This document shows, one piece after another, positions 1 to 10,860 of a stretch of 64,000 bases of DNA; within the stretch, counting starts at the first letter, position 1; every line of letters starts with the position of its first letter. The stretch is from Volutella citrinella (lineage: Eukaryota > Ascomycota > Sordariomycetes > Hypocreales > Nectriaceae): positions 3,782,001 through 3,846,000 of the forward strand of contig JAWZSP010000004.1 of NCBI GenBank assembly GCA_034401135.1. Reading direction: 5' to 3'. A model generated the notes under the pieces. The model had not been told where the DNA came from. It did not search any database and saw only the letters and a list, made by a program, of their open reading frames with translations. The translations under genes and the position numbers were made by a program.

Positions 1-161
1 GGGTTGGTTGGGGATCGATCGGTGCCCATCCTCCCGACCTTATCAGAGGGCCCAATCCTTCGGTTTTGGAAACGATCTAGGTGGTTGTGTTCCCTGGCCA
101 TCCGACGAATAGACGATACGACTTGTGAACCGTCGCGCAGGACAGAGTCCCCTTCGCCAAC

Positions 162-1462
162 ATGAGCGACAGCGGCCAGAGAGGCTTCCTCGTGCCCGCG
201 CACTTCGACTACGTCCCACCAACCGAAGATGACATGAACATCGCCTCCATCATCTGGGGCCTGTCCCTGGGCGTCACTGTCTTCAACGTCGCCAAAGCCT
301 TCCGCCAGACCAAGTCGGCCATCCAGAGGAGAAAGCGCATCACCTTTTACGTCTTTATGATTTGGCTCGAAGTCGTCTCCAGCACCATCCTCGGCGTCAT
401 TGTCTGGTGCTACCTCCGCGGCATCATCCCTCCCAGCTTCCAGTTCTACTTCATGATCAGTACGGGGCCCATTTGGAAAAACGAGTCCCCACTTCCCAAG
501 TTGCATGGCTAACGGCGTATCGCAGTCTTGTGGTGGAGCATTCAGGTTCAGTGTCTGATCCAGATCATCATCAACCGAGTCAGCTTGTTGATGGTTGTCC
601 GCTCCAACGGTACCAGGCTCAAGTGGCTTTGCTTTGGCATCCTCCTCGCCGTCAACATCAGCGTCTTTTGCATCTGGATCCCGGCCCGTCTCCAAATCAA
701 CCAGACGTATATCAACATCAATGAAATCTGGGATCGTGTCGAAAAGGTCATCTTCGCCATCATGGATGCCAGTCTCAACTTCTACTTCATCTGGATCGTC
801 AAGAAGCGACTTATTGCGAACGGTCTCCAAAAGTACAACCGCCTGTACCAGATGAACTTGTTCCTTGTTGTCATCTCCATTGCCCTAGATGTACGTGCTG
901 CCAGACAAGAACAATGCGAGCAAATCAAGGCTAACGAGTCCCACAGATTCTTCTCATCGGCATGATGTCTCTCCCCAACGGATTCGTGTATGCTTCTCCC
1001 GCCCGATCTCCCCTCATCAGCTTATACTGACCCCGTGCTCCCAGCTACGTCCAATTCCACCCTCTTGTGTACCTCGTGAAGCTGCACATTGAGATGAACA
1101 TGGCCGACCTCATCGGAAAGGTCGTCAGGGCCAGCCAGGGCGGCGACTCCAACGACTACAGCTCCCGATCGCGCACCGGAGCGACGGCCAAGAGCAGCAG
1201 CACCCGCCCCAACGCGAGCCGGTTCGGCGCCACCCTCACCCGCACGCACATTGAGCTCGGCGAGGAGGACGAGATCGAGCTCAAGGAGCGCGAGAACCTC
1301 GAGGGCATCAAGAAGACCGTCGTCACCCACATTGTCAGGACGGGCCCCAGCGGCGAGGACGACGACATCCCCGAGCACCACGAGCGTGCCGTCAGCGAGG
1401 CCAGCTCGACGACGCACGCCCGGGAGTACACCATTGAGCAGACTCGGGGAGTACACCATTGA
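162..1462 (+). CDS. Seven-helix fungal integral membrane protein, family not recognised
   Basis: Four exons can be assembled: 162-459, 526-890, 947-987 and 1045-1462, with GT-AG introns of 66, 56 and 57 bp; all phases agree and give 373 residues. Seven hydrophobic segments are visible at about residues 27-44, 60-85, 94-122, 135-155, 170-190, 205-230 and 235-255, followed by a hydrophilic, charged tail rich in Ser, Arg and Glu. This layout (short outside N-terminus, seven helices, cytosolic tail) fits a fungal receptor-like or Pth11/opsin-like membrane protein, but I see no diagnostic motif and assign no function. The ATG at 162 is the first in frame and follows CCAAC. The last codons are altered by a 16-bp direct repeat with a 25-bp start-to-start offset (1424 and 1449) that moves the reading frame to a stop at 1462; without it the frame would run to about 1592. 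The gene model is firm up to that point, less so at the C-terminus. Confidence 0.82.
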
Positions 1463-1464
1463 GC
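1424..1464. repeat. 16-bp direct repeat, 25-bp offset, at the 3' end of the membrane-protein gene
   Basis: The sequence GAGTACACCATTGAGC occurs at 1424-1439 and again at 1449-1464. Both copies are followed by AGACTCG, directly in the first copy and after GTGC in the second. The offset of 25 bp is not a multiple of three, so the second copy is read in a different frame and the coding frame stops at 1462. It looks like a short, imperfect tandem duplication. Confidence 0.9.
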
Positions 1465-4145
1465 GTGCAGACTCGATGAGGGACCGGCCAGACGATGACG
1501 AAGAAAAAAAGTACCAAGTGAAAATACTAGCAATAATTAGACAGTACATACAGCCTACAATGGCCCCCCTAATACCAAGAGTACATATGTAATGTAAAAC
1601 ATATATACATTCGTTTACCACAAACATGGTTCTTTTCTCCGCCCGTCGTGTCCTTGCTTCCCTCAAAGCATTTGCCATCTCGCGTGTGTGTGTCTCGTGC
1701 GCTGTTTCGTGCCAGTCTCACTGCCAACCCCCGGCTGTCGAATCGGTGAAGAATCGAAACAAGGGCACTCCCTGCCCACACCCTTGGACCAAGGGCCAGC
1801 GATCTGCCCGTCAGCTCCTGGCAGTGTTTTGCTTTTTCCAACGCCCCATCGTTCCCACCTGCGATCGTCGCTAGTTCTTTTCAGCCTGCCACCATCAAAA
1901 GCAAAAAGATGCCAGTGTTATGCGGGGATGACCAGGGCTGAGAGGGCGGGGGCGCCAGGGGGGCGTGTTGAAGACTTTTTCTTCCCATTTATCCCTCCAG
2001 CCATTCGACGGCGGGCTCGGATCTGTGCCTGGGAAAAAGCAACCCCTGGTGCCTGAATCGACGGTTCAATCTGAGGCTTATTCCCCGAGCCCAAAAACGC
2101 CTCATTCCCACAGGACGCGTGTTGCTAAGCCCGAGTTGACTCCTGGCGGTGATCACGGTGCATTAGACAACTCTTGGCCCTTTGCAAAAACCCTGTTGCT
2201 TCGTGAGGTCGACCAACAACGCCAGCAAGCTTGCTTCATTGGCTCGACTAAATTCTCTGTCTACCACTCTTGCGGGCTGCCCAATCGGCGGCCGAGGATA
2301 TCTCCTCGGGCATGACATGTAACGCAAGGATTTGCAACGGCCGCTACTGTAATAGCCTCATGTCAGCCTCTGCTAACCCCCGGTTTCAATAAAATGTTTA
2401 GGACTCGGTCATGCCACCCAGCTTGTAACATTTCAACCCACCCCAGATCGATCGAACCAGCGCGTGAGGGGGTGGTGCGGTTGCATCAGACGTCGCCATC
2501 TCTGCTGCGACCTCGCTTAACTGGCATGAAGGAGCAACAGCGAGTCTAATCTCGCCTTGTTGTCCCTGGCCTAGCTGCTTTGTGGGCGACATATCTGCAC
2601 CGCCTGCAACTGCAGCCACCAACTGCAGCCGGTAAGCGAGGTGGCGGCCCGTTCCCTTCGTGTTCAAAACAGATCGCCGCGTCCTTGGCGATGAAGCCAT
2701 CGGATGATCTGAGCACTTGCCAGTAATTTCGTGAGGGGAAGCTGCTGGGGTTTAGATGACATTCAGCCGGTGCACAATCTGCAGGGACTTTATGTTTATG
2801 CTGTGAAGAGAGATTTTAATCGTGAATATCGCGGAGTACATGTTGTTCGTGCCGAGGGCCGTCGGCATGGAAGTGAACGTGCAAACAGCCTGGGCCTTTG
2901 GTAACCGTCAACCAAGACATGTTCAATCATTGCTGGTCTGTTTGTATGTGGTCTAGGTGTATCTGCAGCATAACGGACAGGGAGACTGCGCAGAATGCAT
3001 ATCTTGTGCTTCTAGAACACTAGGCTCGGTGGCTACAACTGAAGATGACAGCTCAGATGTCAAAACTTGATAAATTTAAAACGGTAAATCTGAAAGTCGG
3101 GGGTGGATCCCCCCGCGACTGGGAGTTGTCCCCCTGGTTTCTGCCGCCCCATCAGCGGCTGAAGTTTCCGCGCTGTTTATGTTCCTCACCTCGATAATGT
3201 GAGAATATGGACAGAAAAGGGGCCGTTTCGATACTGTAGATGGACAAAGGAGTACTTTTGAGCAGACGCAGCTGGGAGCCTTTCTAGATATTGAAGCAGG
3301 TGAACCAGCGACAAGGGCTGACAGAAAACGAGCCCTCTGATGGCAGGGTCCAATTAAACCAGACGAATCTGGAATCAGCGAGGATGTGTTTGTAAACAAA
3401 CAGAGTCTGGCTTTTGTGTTAGCAACAGTTGATCCTAAATGCGGGGAAATTTTATGACGATATGCCACTTGGCAAGGAAATTGTTGTCATGAAAAGAAAG
3501 GCTGTTGCGTATGAGTTGTTTAACTGTAACGGCGGAGTCATTTTGGTCCCGTGTATGTCCGACACCGAATGTTAGGTATAGAGTAGACGGAAAGGAAAAA
3601 AGACAAGTAGTCATCGATCTGTACCAGTTGAACCGCCTTAGCTATGCAAGACATCTACTCTATTTTGTCACAGAACGTTGTGACTGCTCTTCAAAGACGT
3701 AGACTCTTTAGTTGGGTGTTGTCGCTGCAACAAACTTGCTTCAACCACCAATAATAAAAAAATGTGGCTGGTAATCCTCAGCCTGAGCGAATAGGAAATA
3801 TCTCATGTGGCATTGATGGGTTTTCGAAGCAGTCCATCGTTCGAAGCTCCACACTCTTTCTAATGGCTTCGCGCAATCAATTGTGCAAGTTTGTATCCCC
3901 GTCTGCTGCACATTGCGTATTTCTGATCTTCAATTTTTGAAAGTGTAGGGTAGGCCACGACCCCCCATTAGTGGCACTCCGCTTCAACTTTTCGCCGACA
4001 ACGCGGCATCATCGCACATCACAGGGACCGACCAGCATCCTAAGCGCCCGCCACTGCCCTCGCATCCGGTCAATCCGTCCCGAAACTCCAGCCCGCAGAG
4101 TGGCATCGTGTCGCTTGCAGGCGGCATGCGTATCGCGCGTTGAGA
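1463..4145. other. Intergenic region, 2.7 kb, no supported gene
   Basis: It holds the AT-rich 3' flank of the upstream gene (about 1500-1620) and presumably the mdm10 promoter. Open frames of 60-130 codons on both strands (for example 3076-3468 on the minus strand) have no recognisable domain, no splice structure and no start context worth noting. I see no RNA gene or mobile element here. Confidence 0.6.
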
Positions 4146-5534
4146 ATGCGTGAGTTCATGGACTATGTCCACAGCGCCTTCTACGAAGCCACCGGCTGGA
4201 ACCGCGACAACTCGTACGCGGCGCTGAATTCTACTCCCGATGGTACGCAATCGCTCGTGAGCTTGGTATCTGCATCAATGGGATCCCGCTGACGGCTTCT
4301 GGCGATAGCTCTGCTGAATTTCCGGACGCCGCAGGGCCTGCGGCTCACACTCTCGGCGCTCGCCAGCCCCAACTTCGCCACATCGTACCAGCTCGGCTCC
4401 GTGGGCATCGTCGACGGCTCCATCTCGTACCTCTTCTCATCCGTGCCGCTCCGCGTGCTATTGACTCCAAAGTCAGAGACGATCTCGCTGCCCGAACTTC
4501 TCCGCTCCTACAGGCCTCTTTCCGAGCTTCCGCACCGAACAGACCCGTGGCTCCAGACCCCGCGCGACAAGCCCGAGTCGTCGCTTCTCTATGGACGACT
4601 GTACCTCCCAATGTCTGAGCTCGAGGCCCTGGTGGTCAAGCGCCTGTCGCCTGCGCTTCAGGTCCAGTTGAGCGCCGTGTCTGGACAGCATCTCAGGAAC
4701 GGCGGAACAGTGCTGGGATTGGCGCAATATGACATTGGAAAGTACGCGCTCGAGGGACTCGCCTCTTCAGACGGTGGCCTCCTAGGATTCCGAGGCGTGT
4801 ACAACTTTGGCGGCGATGCCGACTCACCCGCGGTGATGGCGGAGAAGGGGAAGCCCGACAGGGACAGGATCTACGGACGGTTTAGCACTGGCGGAGAAAT
4901 CTACTACGGAACGCTTAACAAGTCGGGAGGAATCAGTCTTGGGACTCGTTTCGCGACGCTGCCGTCCCATAAAGGGACACCACTCTCTGCAACGCTGACA
5001 TTGAACCCTCTAATGGGCAACATCAGCGCCAGCTATGCCGTCGTCGCCGGAAAGCACTGCAGCCTCGCCACGCGCATGGAGTTCAACGCCTTCAGCTACG
5101 AGAGCGCCTGGGCCATTGGCATGGAGCTCTGGCGCAAGCCGTTCACACGGCCCATAATCGAGGATGAGGAAGTCGAGAAACCCAAAGGCGAGAAGCCCAA
5201 TGGCGAGAAGCCCAAAGACGAGAAGGAGCGCAGTTTTCAGGCCAAGCTGGAATGGCGGTTGGACCCCCCCCCAGAGCCAGTGAAGAAGCTGCCCGCGGCG
5301 GCGACGAAGAAACTCAAGACCAAGGCTAAGGCCAAGGAGGAGCCGCCGCAGCAGCCGGAGGAAGAAAAGTATGCCGGCGTGCTCAAGGCGCGGCTGGACC
5401 AAAACTTTCAAATCGGCTTGCTGTGGGAAGGACGGGTCAAGTCCCTGCTCTTTAGTCTGGGAAGCGGGATCGACCTCAGGAGGTCAGACAAGCCCTTCCG
5501 GTCTCTTGGACTCGAGATCCAGTTCTCCTCATAA
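4146..5534 (+). CDS. mdm10: Mitochondrial distribution and morphology protein 10 (ERMES and SAM complex beta-barrel)
   Basis: Mdm10 is a mitochondrial outer-membrane beta-barrel. It is a subunit of the ERMES tether between ER and mitochondria and also helps the SAM complex release Tom40/Tom22 precursors. Two exons, 4146-4242 and 4309-5534 (intron 66 bp), give 440 residues, near the usual family length. The N-terminus [19 protein letters not shown] is the characteristic family start, and the [20 protein letters not shown] stretch after the splice site is equally typical. The extreme C-terminus SLGLEIQFS matches the mitochondrial beta-signal (polar-x-Gly-hydrophobic-x-hydrophobic-x-hydrophobic). 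Between about residues 318 and 385 lies a lysine/proline/glutamate-rich loop with KGEK-like repeats, an expected place for a lineage-specific cytosolic loop. The first exon must be included: open frame alone would suggest a false start at 4401. Confidence 0.97.
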
Positions 5535-7227
5535 TGGACCCGTCATGAAGTGGACTCTCAGGTGAGGAGATGCGACATTTCCTTGCTGTAGTCGGGCCGC
5601 TCCTGACACGGCCTGACGCTGATGTCTAGGAGCAGGGTCACGATTAGGATCAGGACGGGGTCGGTCCATCGGCCTGTGGGTTGAGGGAGCCTTATGGTTG
5701 GTTAGGGGCCATTGTGCGCGGCATGGCGTGTTGCGACTATTCTGTGTCGGGTTGTGGGCGTCTCGTTTGGGACTCCGCCAGTGCTTGTTTGCGTTGTTAT
5801 CCGGAGACGCATTTTGTTGCTGTTAGTTCTGCATTTGAGGCGTTGGAGGAGTGCGTGTCTTAGAACTTGGGGTCATCTGCATCACAATCGGCAATCTGGG
5901 CGTCTCATCAGCCCGAAATAAATATTGAACATCCAGTCCTTTACACCGCTGCTTGGTCGTCGTGCATGTCTTTCGCCAGTAGCCATCGAGTCATGCCTGT
6001 AATGGCCCATGATTGGCTGCTCGCCGTTGCGAAGGGTGTGAAAGCGGCTGACGTAGCGCCTGGTATCAAACTCTCAAGCGGCCGTTCTCCTCATCCTGTT
6101 TAAGATGCCGTTTGATCCGGGCGCCGCTGCGTGAGTCGTTATATTGGTAACGCGCGTGGGGGGTAAGCGCAATGTGAAGCCCATATTTGAGAACCTTGAT
6201 GGCCAACTCTGTCGTTGAGTCGTGGATATGTGGCTGGTGATTTCGATAAACTGTGGTGCCCGGACCAATGGGAGGCAGGCTATTAAACGAAACAGGATGT
6301 GGAGTGTGGCGCACTGGTGATGGACGCTCTGATAGGCGGCACGACCAACGCAGGATCTGGGACGCTATTCTGTCATCCTGATCTCGTCGGGCGATTTTTT
6401 TTGGTTTTCACAAGACGCCATTAATAAAAAGAGTCGACCAAAACTGCAGAATTGGAGCGCTAGGATATGGCCCTGGGACTCGGAGGTTATCGCTCTGGGC
6501 GCGTCCCTGGGCCGTCAAGCTCCTGCGACTACCCTACCTAAGTTTAGCATAAAGCCAACTCTATTACCAAGACTGCACCAGCCACACCCGTCCCCCTCTC
6601 AGACCAGGCCATCCGGGTTCTCACCTTAAACTGACCCACCGTAAACGTCCGGGTCTGTGGAATCGCCGTTACCTGCTCGGATGGCCGAAGCTCTGGCAAT
6701 TTGCGCCGCACGCCCGTCACAGGCAGGACTCTCGTATAGGACCTGACTGAATTTGCCGGTGCTGCTGCTGTGAGAGGGAGCAGGGAAATCGATCATGCCA
6801 AGGCCGTGATGCGTCCTTGGCACTCGATCCGACCCGATGCGCTGGGTCGGCCGAGAGGACAACAGCAATGGCGTGCGTGGCATTTTAACACGCTTCCTTT
6901 CTTTTTCCACCTTGTCCAGCAAGGCCGGGGTACATTGGCGGGCTTCGTCATCGCGACTCAGATCTGCCCATGTGCTCGCGTAGAGAGTTCCATGACGGGT
7001 CTTGTGTGGGAGCGCCGAAGCGCCGATGCGCCACGAAATCGAAAAAAAAGTCTCCGGCAGGCCGACGGGACAGGCACAATCATGACTGGCTAGGTGCTGG
7101 GCGCTGGCTTCGTTCAAAATGGCCGCCCTGTCCCGCTGAATCGTGCCTGATGTTCAAATAAATCCTGCCGTTTCTTTGCAAGCGTCGACATATCATCCCC
7201 CAGTCGTCTTGGTGCGGGTCAGTCCTG

Positions 7228-7233
7228 CAAGGT
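7228..7233 (+). promoter_or_regulatory. CAAGGT hexamer, candidate zinc-response element (distal)
   Basis: CAAGGT is the core recognised by the zinc-responsive factor ZafA in Aspergillus fumigatus. This copy is about 360 bp upstream of the ZIP transporter start. A hexamer occurs by chance often, so the call rests on position in front of a zinc transporter and on the second copy at 7391. Confidence 0.25.
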
Positions 7234-7390
7234 GCTGATACAGAGTGGACCGCGCTTCGGCATCTCGCTTCCGTCCCTGTCGCCCAAGCTCGTCCGCCAT
7301 CACCTAAATAAGATAACCTGCCCCGGAAATCCTTACCCACCTGTCTAGACGGCATCATCTCGCCGAATTTGCGCCTCCATCTTGGTCCAT

Positions 7391-7396
7391 CAAGGT
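7391..7396 (+). promoter_or_regulatory. CAAGGT hexamer, candidate zinc-response element (proximal)
   Basis: Second CAAGGT, about 195 bp upstream of the ZIP transporter ATG and in the same orientation as the copy at 7228. Same reasoning and same caution apply. Confidence 0.27.
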
Positions 7397-7444
7397 GTTT
7401 CTCATTCAAGATATTTGCTTCAAAAAAGCTTGTCACCAGGAAGA

Positions 7445-7462
7445 GATATATGTATATATATC
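7445..7462 (+). promoter_or_regulatory. TATA-like tract upstream of the ZIP gene
   Basis: GATATATGTATATATATC lies about 130-145 bp upstream of the ATG at 7590 and is the only strongly TATA-like stretch in the proximal promoter. Confidence 0.35.
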
Positions 7463-7589
7463 TTCATTGACATCTCTAAGCCAAAGCATCCCCAGTAGCT
7501 GTTGCATCAAAGGATACGCGCCCCAGCCTCACTTGCTCATTCATCCCAACATCCTCTCCCTCAAGACTTACTGGTAATCCATCACCACA

Positions 7590-8636
7590 ATGGCCGACGC
7601 AGCATCTTGCGATGGCGACGCCGTCGACCTCTCCAACCGAGGCTTGCGAATTGGTGCCATCTTCATCATCATGGCATCGTCGCTCATTGGCGCCGTCTCT
7701 CCAATCATCCTCGCCCGCCAGAGCAAGGTCGCCATTCCCAAGTTCACCTTCTTCATCTTCAAGTTCGTCGGTACCGGCGTCATCATCGCCACGGCCTTTA
7801 TGCATCTCCTGGCCCCCGCCATTGACAATCTTACCGACGAGTGTCTCCAGGACCAACTCAAGGGCTATGACTGGGCCGAGGCCATCGCTCTCATGACCGT
7901 TATGGTCATGTTCTTCGTCGAGATGCTGGCCAGCAGGTTCAGCAATGATGACGACCACATTCACTCCGAGGATGCTGGACTGGACCCTTCCCTGGACATC
8001 CTCATGAACAAGCAAGGAACCAAGTCCAACAGCGAAAAGTCCCGGGCCACCGACGTAGAGACCGGCCGCCACAGCCCTACTGAGGCTGGCTTTGCTCCTG
8101 GCGGCGAGAGCCATCTCGCCCACGGCCATGAGCACAAGGAGGGCGACCAGAACGGCATTTCTGGACAGCTGCTCTCCATCTTCATCCTCGAGTTTGGTGT
8201 CGTGTTTCACAGCATCTTCATCGGCCTCACGCTCGGTACCACTACAGATGTCGTCGTCCTGCTCATCGTCCTCGTCTTTCATCAAATGTTCGAGGGCCTG
8301 GGTCTGGGCTCCCGACTTGCCGTTGCCCCGTGGCCAAGCAACAGGAAGTGGGTGCCCTACCTTCTCGCCGTCATCTTTGGTCTTTCGACGCCCATTGGTA
8401 TCGCTGCCGGAATCGGGGCCCGACCCAACAACGCAAACAACCAGAAGCTCGTCAACGGCATCTTCGACGCCATCAGCGCCGGCATTCTGCTGTACACTGG
8501 TCTGGTCGAGCTTCTCGCCCATGAGTTCATGTTCAACCCTTACATGCGCAGGGCTCCTTTGAGGATCCTTCTGTTGGCATTCGCGTGCGTAGCTTTCGGA
8601 GTTACTGTCATGGCTGTCCTGGCCAAGTGGGCTTGA
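7590..8636 (+). CDS. ZIP-family zinc transporter (Zrt1/Zrt2-like)
   Basis: A single exon encodes 348 residues with eight hydrophobic segments, the ZIP-family topology with a long cytosolic loop between helices 3 and 4. That loop carries likely metal-binding histidines (HIH near residue 123 and HGHEH near 178). The ion path is marked by FHSIFIGLTLG in helix 4 (His207) and HQMFEGLGLG in helix 5 (His231, Glu235), the hallmark metal-site residues. Family members in fungi take up Zn2+ across the plasma membrane; some transport iron or work on vacuoles. The ATG at 7590 is preceded by CACA and starts a short N-terminus before helix 1, as in Zrt1/Zrt2. CAAGGT hexamers upstream would suit induction by zinc limitation. 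Which paralogue (high or low affinity) cannot be told from the sequence alone. Confidence 0.95.
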   Translation: MADAASCDGDAVDLSNRGLRIGAIFIIMASSLIGAVSPIILARQSKVAIPKFTFFIFKFVGTGVIIATAFMHLLAPAIDNLTDECLQDQLKGYDWAEAIALMTVMVMFFVEMLASRFSNDDDHIHSEDAGLDPSLDILMNKQGTKSNSEKSRATDVETGRHSPTEAGFAPGGESHLAHGHEHKEGDQNGISGQLLSIFILEFGVVFHSIFIGLTLGTTTDVVVLLIVLVFHQMFEGLGLGSRLAVAPWPSNRKWVPYLLAVIFGLSTPIGIAAGIGARPNNANNQKLVNGIFDAISAGILLYTGLVELLAHEFMFNPYMRRAPLRILLLAFACVAFGVTVMAVLAKWA

Positions 8637-9117
8637 GGGGGAACTATTAGAGCCGTCATCATTGCTTTGGATTAGGTTTATACATACATAGCTATACTCA
8701 CTCGGATGTGCATTCTGTTTCTGCAATACCCCACCAACTATCCGAGGTATTATCACATAAACTCCTGGGATTAATAAAACTCAAGTATAATTACATATGA
8801 TTGGCTTCCCATGTGAAAAAAGTGAGTTTGGATTTGTCACTAATTTGCCAAGCCAACCTGTGCGTAAACACCATCTTGGAACTCTGTGCATCGTGACTGA
8901 AGCTACGTCTTCCCGCCACGATTGCGGCCAAACACCGACTTGACTGGATCTCTGTTGGCAATATCTTGCACCCATCAACGGTTCTGCGCACGTGTTTCAA
9001 GCCCGCGAGTGAAGCCAATTCTGAGGCGCTGGGTATTCCCGCTGTGGTGTATAAGGAGAGGGCTGGAGGAAAACTTGGTGGCTCTATTCACGCTTCCCAT
9101 CCACTTCTTCGTCAAGA

Positions 9118-9399
9118 ATGACTGATGATAAGCGCAACATGAGTGAGGGTGCTCTTGTCTTATTCGGAGGCCGACATGTCTCGAGGCATCCCTACTGCTC
9201 AGCAACGGCATACGCAGTAATGGTACAACTACACACTGGCATAGTGACGTCTAAAACTGGCCTGGGGTTACAGCCTATTCCTGAGCCTGGTCACCGTGAG
9301 GCTTATGAAGGAAAAGTCTGGAACTTGGATGCAGTCGGCGCTGAGAGGCACAACTCACCGTATGTGCGAAGACTTATCTTATGGTATGGGTGCTGTTGA
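9118..9399 (+). CDS. Possible small gene, 93 codons, unrecognised
   Basis: The frame opens with MTDDKRNMSE and has no similarity that I recognise. The only support is context: a TATAAG box at 9050-9055, 68 bp upstream, then a pyrimidine-rich leader leading to an A-rich ATG context (CAAGAATGA). There are no domains, signal peptide or splice signals that I can defend. It may be noise. Confidence 0.18.
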   Translation: MTDDKRNMSEGALVLFGGRHVSRHPYCSATAYAVMVQLHTGIVTSKTGLGLQPIPEPGHREAYEGKVWNLDAVGAERHNSPYVRRLILWYGCC

Positions 9400-9830
9400 T
9401 GAGATGATTGGTTGGAACATGAAACAATGCGAAATCCATTTCTCTGGGCAACGATACCTGTGGCAGGATCCCAAGACCAGCCAGGGCTTTTACAAGATAG
9501 CTGTGGATGCCGTTGCCTGGTTACACTGAGAGTCTGGGGCATCATGCATGCGAACCTGACAGGAAATTGATCGAAGCAATGTGAGAATTGCATAATGAGT
9601 AACAATAAATGACCCTCCATGGGCATCACGTTTTTTTTTAAAATAGAAAGGACACTGGACGCCTTGATCTTGACTTCAATACATTTCCACTATGGTAATA
9701 AAATCAACGAATCACATTTTGAAGGCATCATGGGAGACCCACTTTGAGGACCGTGCTTAAAAGAACAGTAACTGTGCAAATGCACGGCCCAGTCCCGCTT
9801 AGTCACCCGCACACACATTGATTTCCCCGC

Positions 9831-9846
9831 TAGGGCAACTGCCCTA
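9831..9846. promoter_or_regulatory. TAGGGC inverted repeat in the rps19 promoter
   Basis: TAGGGC-AACT-GCCCTA is a perfect 6-bp inverted repeat with a 4-base spacer, 132-147 bp upstream of the rps19 start. TAGGG-containing boxes are common in fungal ribosomal-protein promoters, where Tbf1-type factors bind. The role here is inferred. Confidence 0.35.
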
Positions 9847-9977
9847 CTCGAAAAAGTTGGCGTCCAATTCCTCGAGGTCGCAACACCAAGCCGATCCAAC
9901 CGCACGCTTCGACAATCCATCACCCAACGCAACATCCTCCCCCTCCACCACCAACCCCCCCAACCAATACCGCAAAA

Positions 9978-10860
9978 ATGGCCGGCGGAGTCACCGTGCG
10001 CGATGTTGATGTAGGTACCCCCTGAACAGGACGACGTTCCGATGCGAACCACCTCTCGACGACCTCGGCGACACAATCTTCCACGATGAACCCAACGTGC
10101 CACACATAAATCAACAACGCACCCGGGGCGCGCACACCGACCGCGACAAGAATGCCGCAGCACGCCGAAAGTCACTTTTTTATCAATGCCCTCTCCTGAA
10201 ACTACGGAGAAGGGGAAATAAAATCTGACCGCTGCCGGTCGGTTTGCCGCCCACGGCGTGTCTTGGAGAGAGGCCGAGGGTGCAAAATGAGATTGAGGAG
10301 CAGGCGCGAGGGAGTCGCAAGACTTCTGACGACGGAATCATGCTAATGGGTCTCGTGTTGCCAGGCGCAAAAGTTCATCACTGCCTACGCTGCGTTCTTG
10401 AAGCGTCAGGGAAAGCTGCCCATCCCTGGTAAGTCCTTTTATCCCGGGCTGTCACCCATCTGGAAACATGTGTAGGACTGGTTCGCTAACTTTGACGGCA
10501 GGTTGGGTTGACACCGTCAAGACCGGTCCCTCCAAGGAGCTCCCTCCCCAGGACATTGACTGGTTCTACGTCCGCGCCGCCTCCGTGGCCCGCCACGTCT
10601 ACCTCCGCAAGACCGTCGGTGTCGGCCGTCTCCGCAAGGTGCACGGCACTGCCAAGAGCCGTGGTGCTCGTCCCTCCAAGCACGTCGATGCCTCCGGCTC
10701 CGTCGACCGTAAGGTGATGCAGTCCCTTGAGAAGATTGGCATCCTCGAGCACGACGAGGACAAGGGCGGCCGCCGCATCACCCAGGCCGGCCAGCGTGAT
10801 CTGGACCGAATTGCCCAGACCACCGCTGAGGCCGAGGAGGAGGAGGAGGATGACGAGTAA
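9978..10860 (+). CDS. rps19: 40S ribosomal protein S19 (eS19)
   Basis: eS19 belongs to the head of the small ribosomal subunit and is needed for late pre-rRNA maturation. Three exons, 9978-10010, 10365-10428 and 10502-10860, give 151 residues. The start MAGGVTVRDVD, the AQKFITAYAAFLKRQGKL stretch of exon 2 and the DWFYVRAASVARHVYLRK block of exon 3 are family hallmarks; the C-terminal GRRITQAGQRDLDRIA helix is also intact. The tail is acidic (EEEEEDDE). Introns are 354 and 73 bp. The first is much longer than other introns in the window and sits right after codon 11, a usual place for a long intron in fungal ribosomal-protein genes; it has a TGCTAATG branch site near 10341. High confidence. 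Confidence 0.98.

Larger units (their letters stand above)
5535..7589. other. Intergenic region, 2.05 kb, upstream of the zinc transporter
   Basis: It holds the mdm10 3' flank and the promoter of the ZIP gene, with two CAAGGT hexamers and a TATA-like tract listed separately. The 163-codon minus-strand frame at 6626-7117 has no recognisable feature and I do not call it a gene. Confidence 0.6.
8637..9977. other. Intergenic region, 1.3 kb
   Basis: It contains a weak candidate small gene (9118-9399) and the rps19 promoter with a TAGGGC inverted repeat, both listed separately. Otherwise I see nothing. Confidence 0.55.

Noticed and set aside
7476..8756. 426-codon open frame on the minus strand
   Set aside because: It is fully antisense to the ZIP transporter, whose helices and metal-site motifs are clear. 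The frame is open only because of GC-rich codon use on the other strand.
10011..10364. Possible intron-encoded C/D snoRNA in rps19 intron 1
   Set aside because: The intron is long enough, but I found no RTGATGA C box paired with a CTGA D box and a terminal stem.
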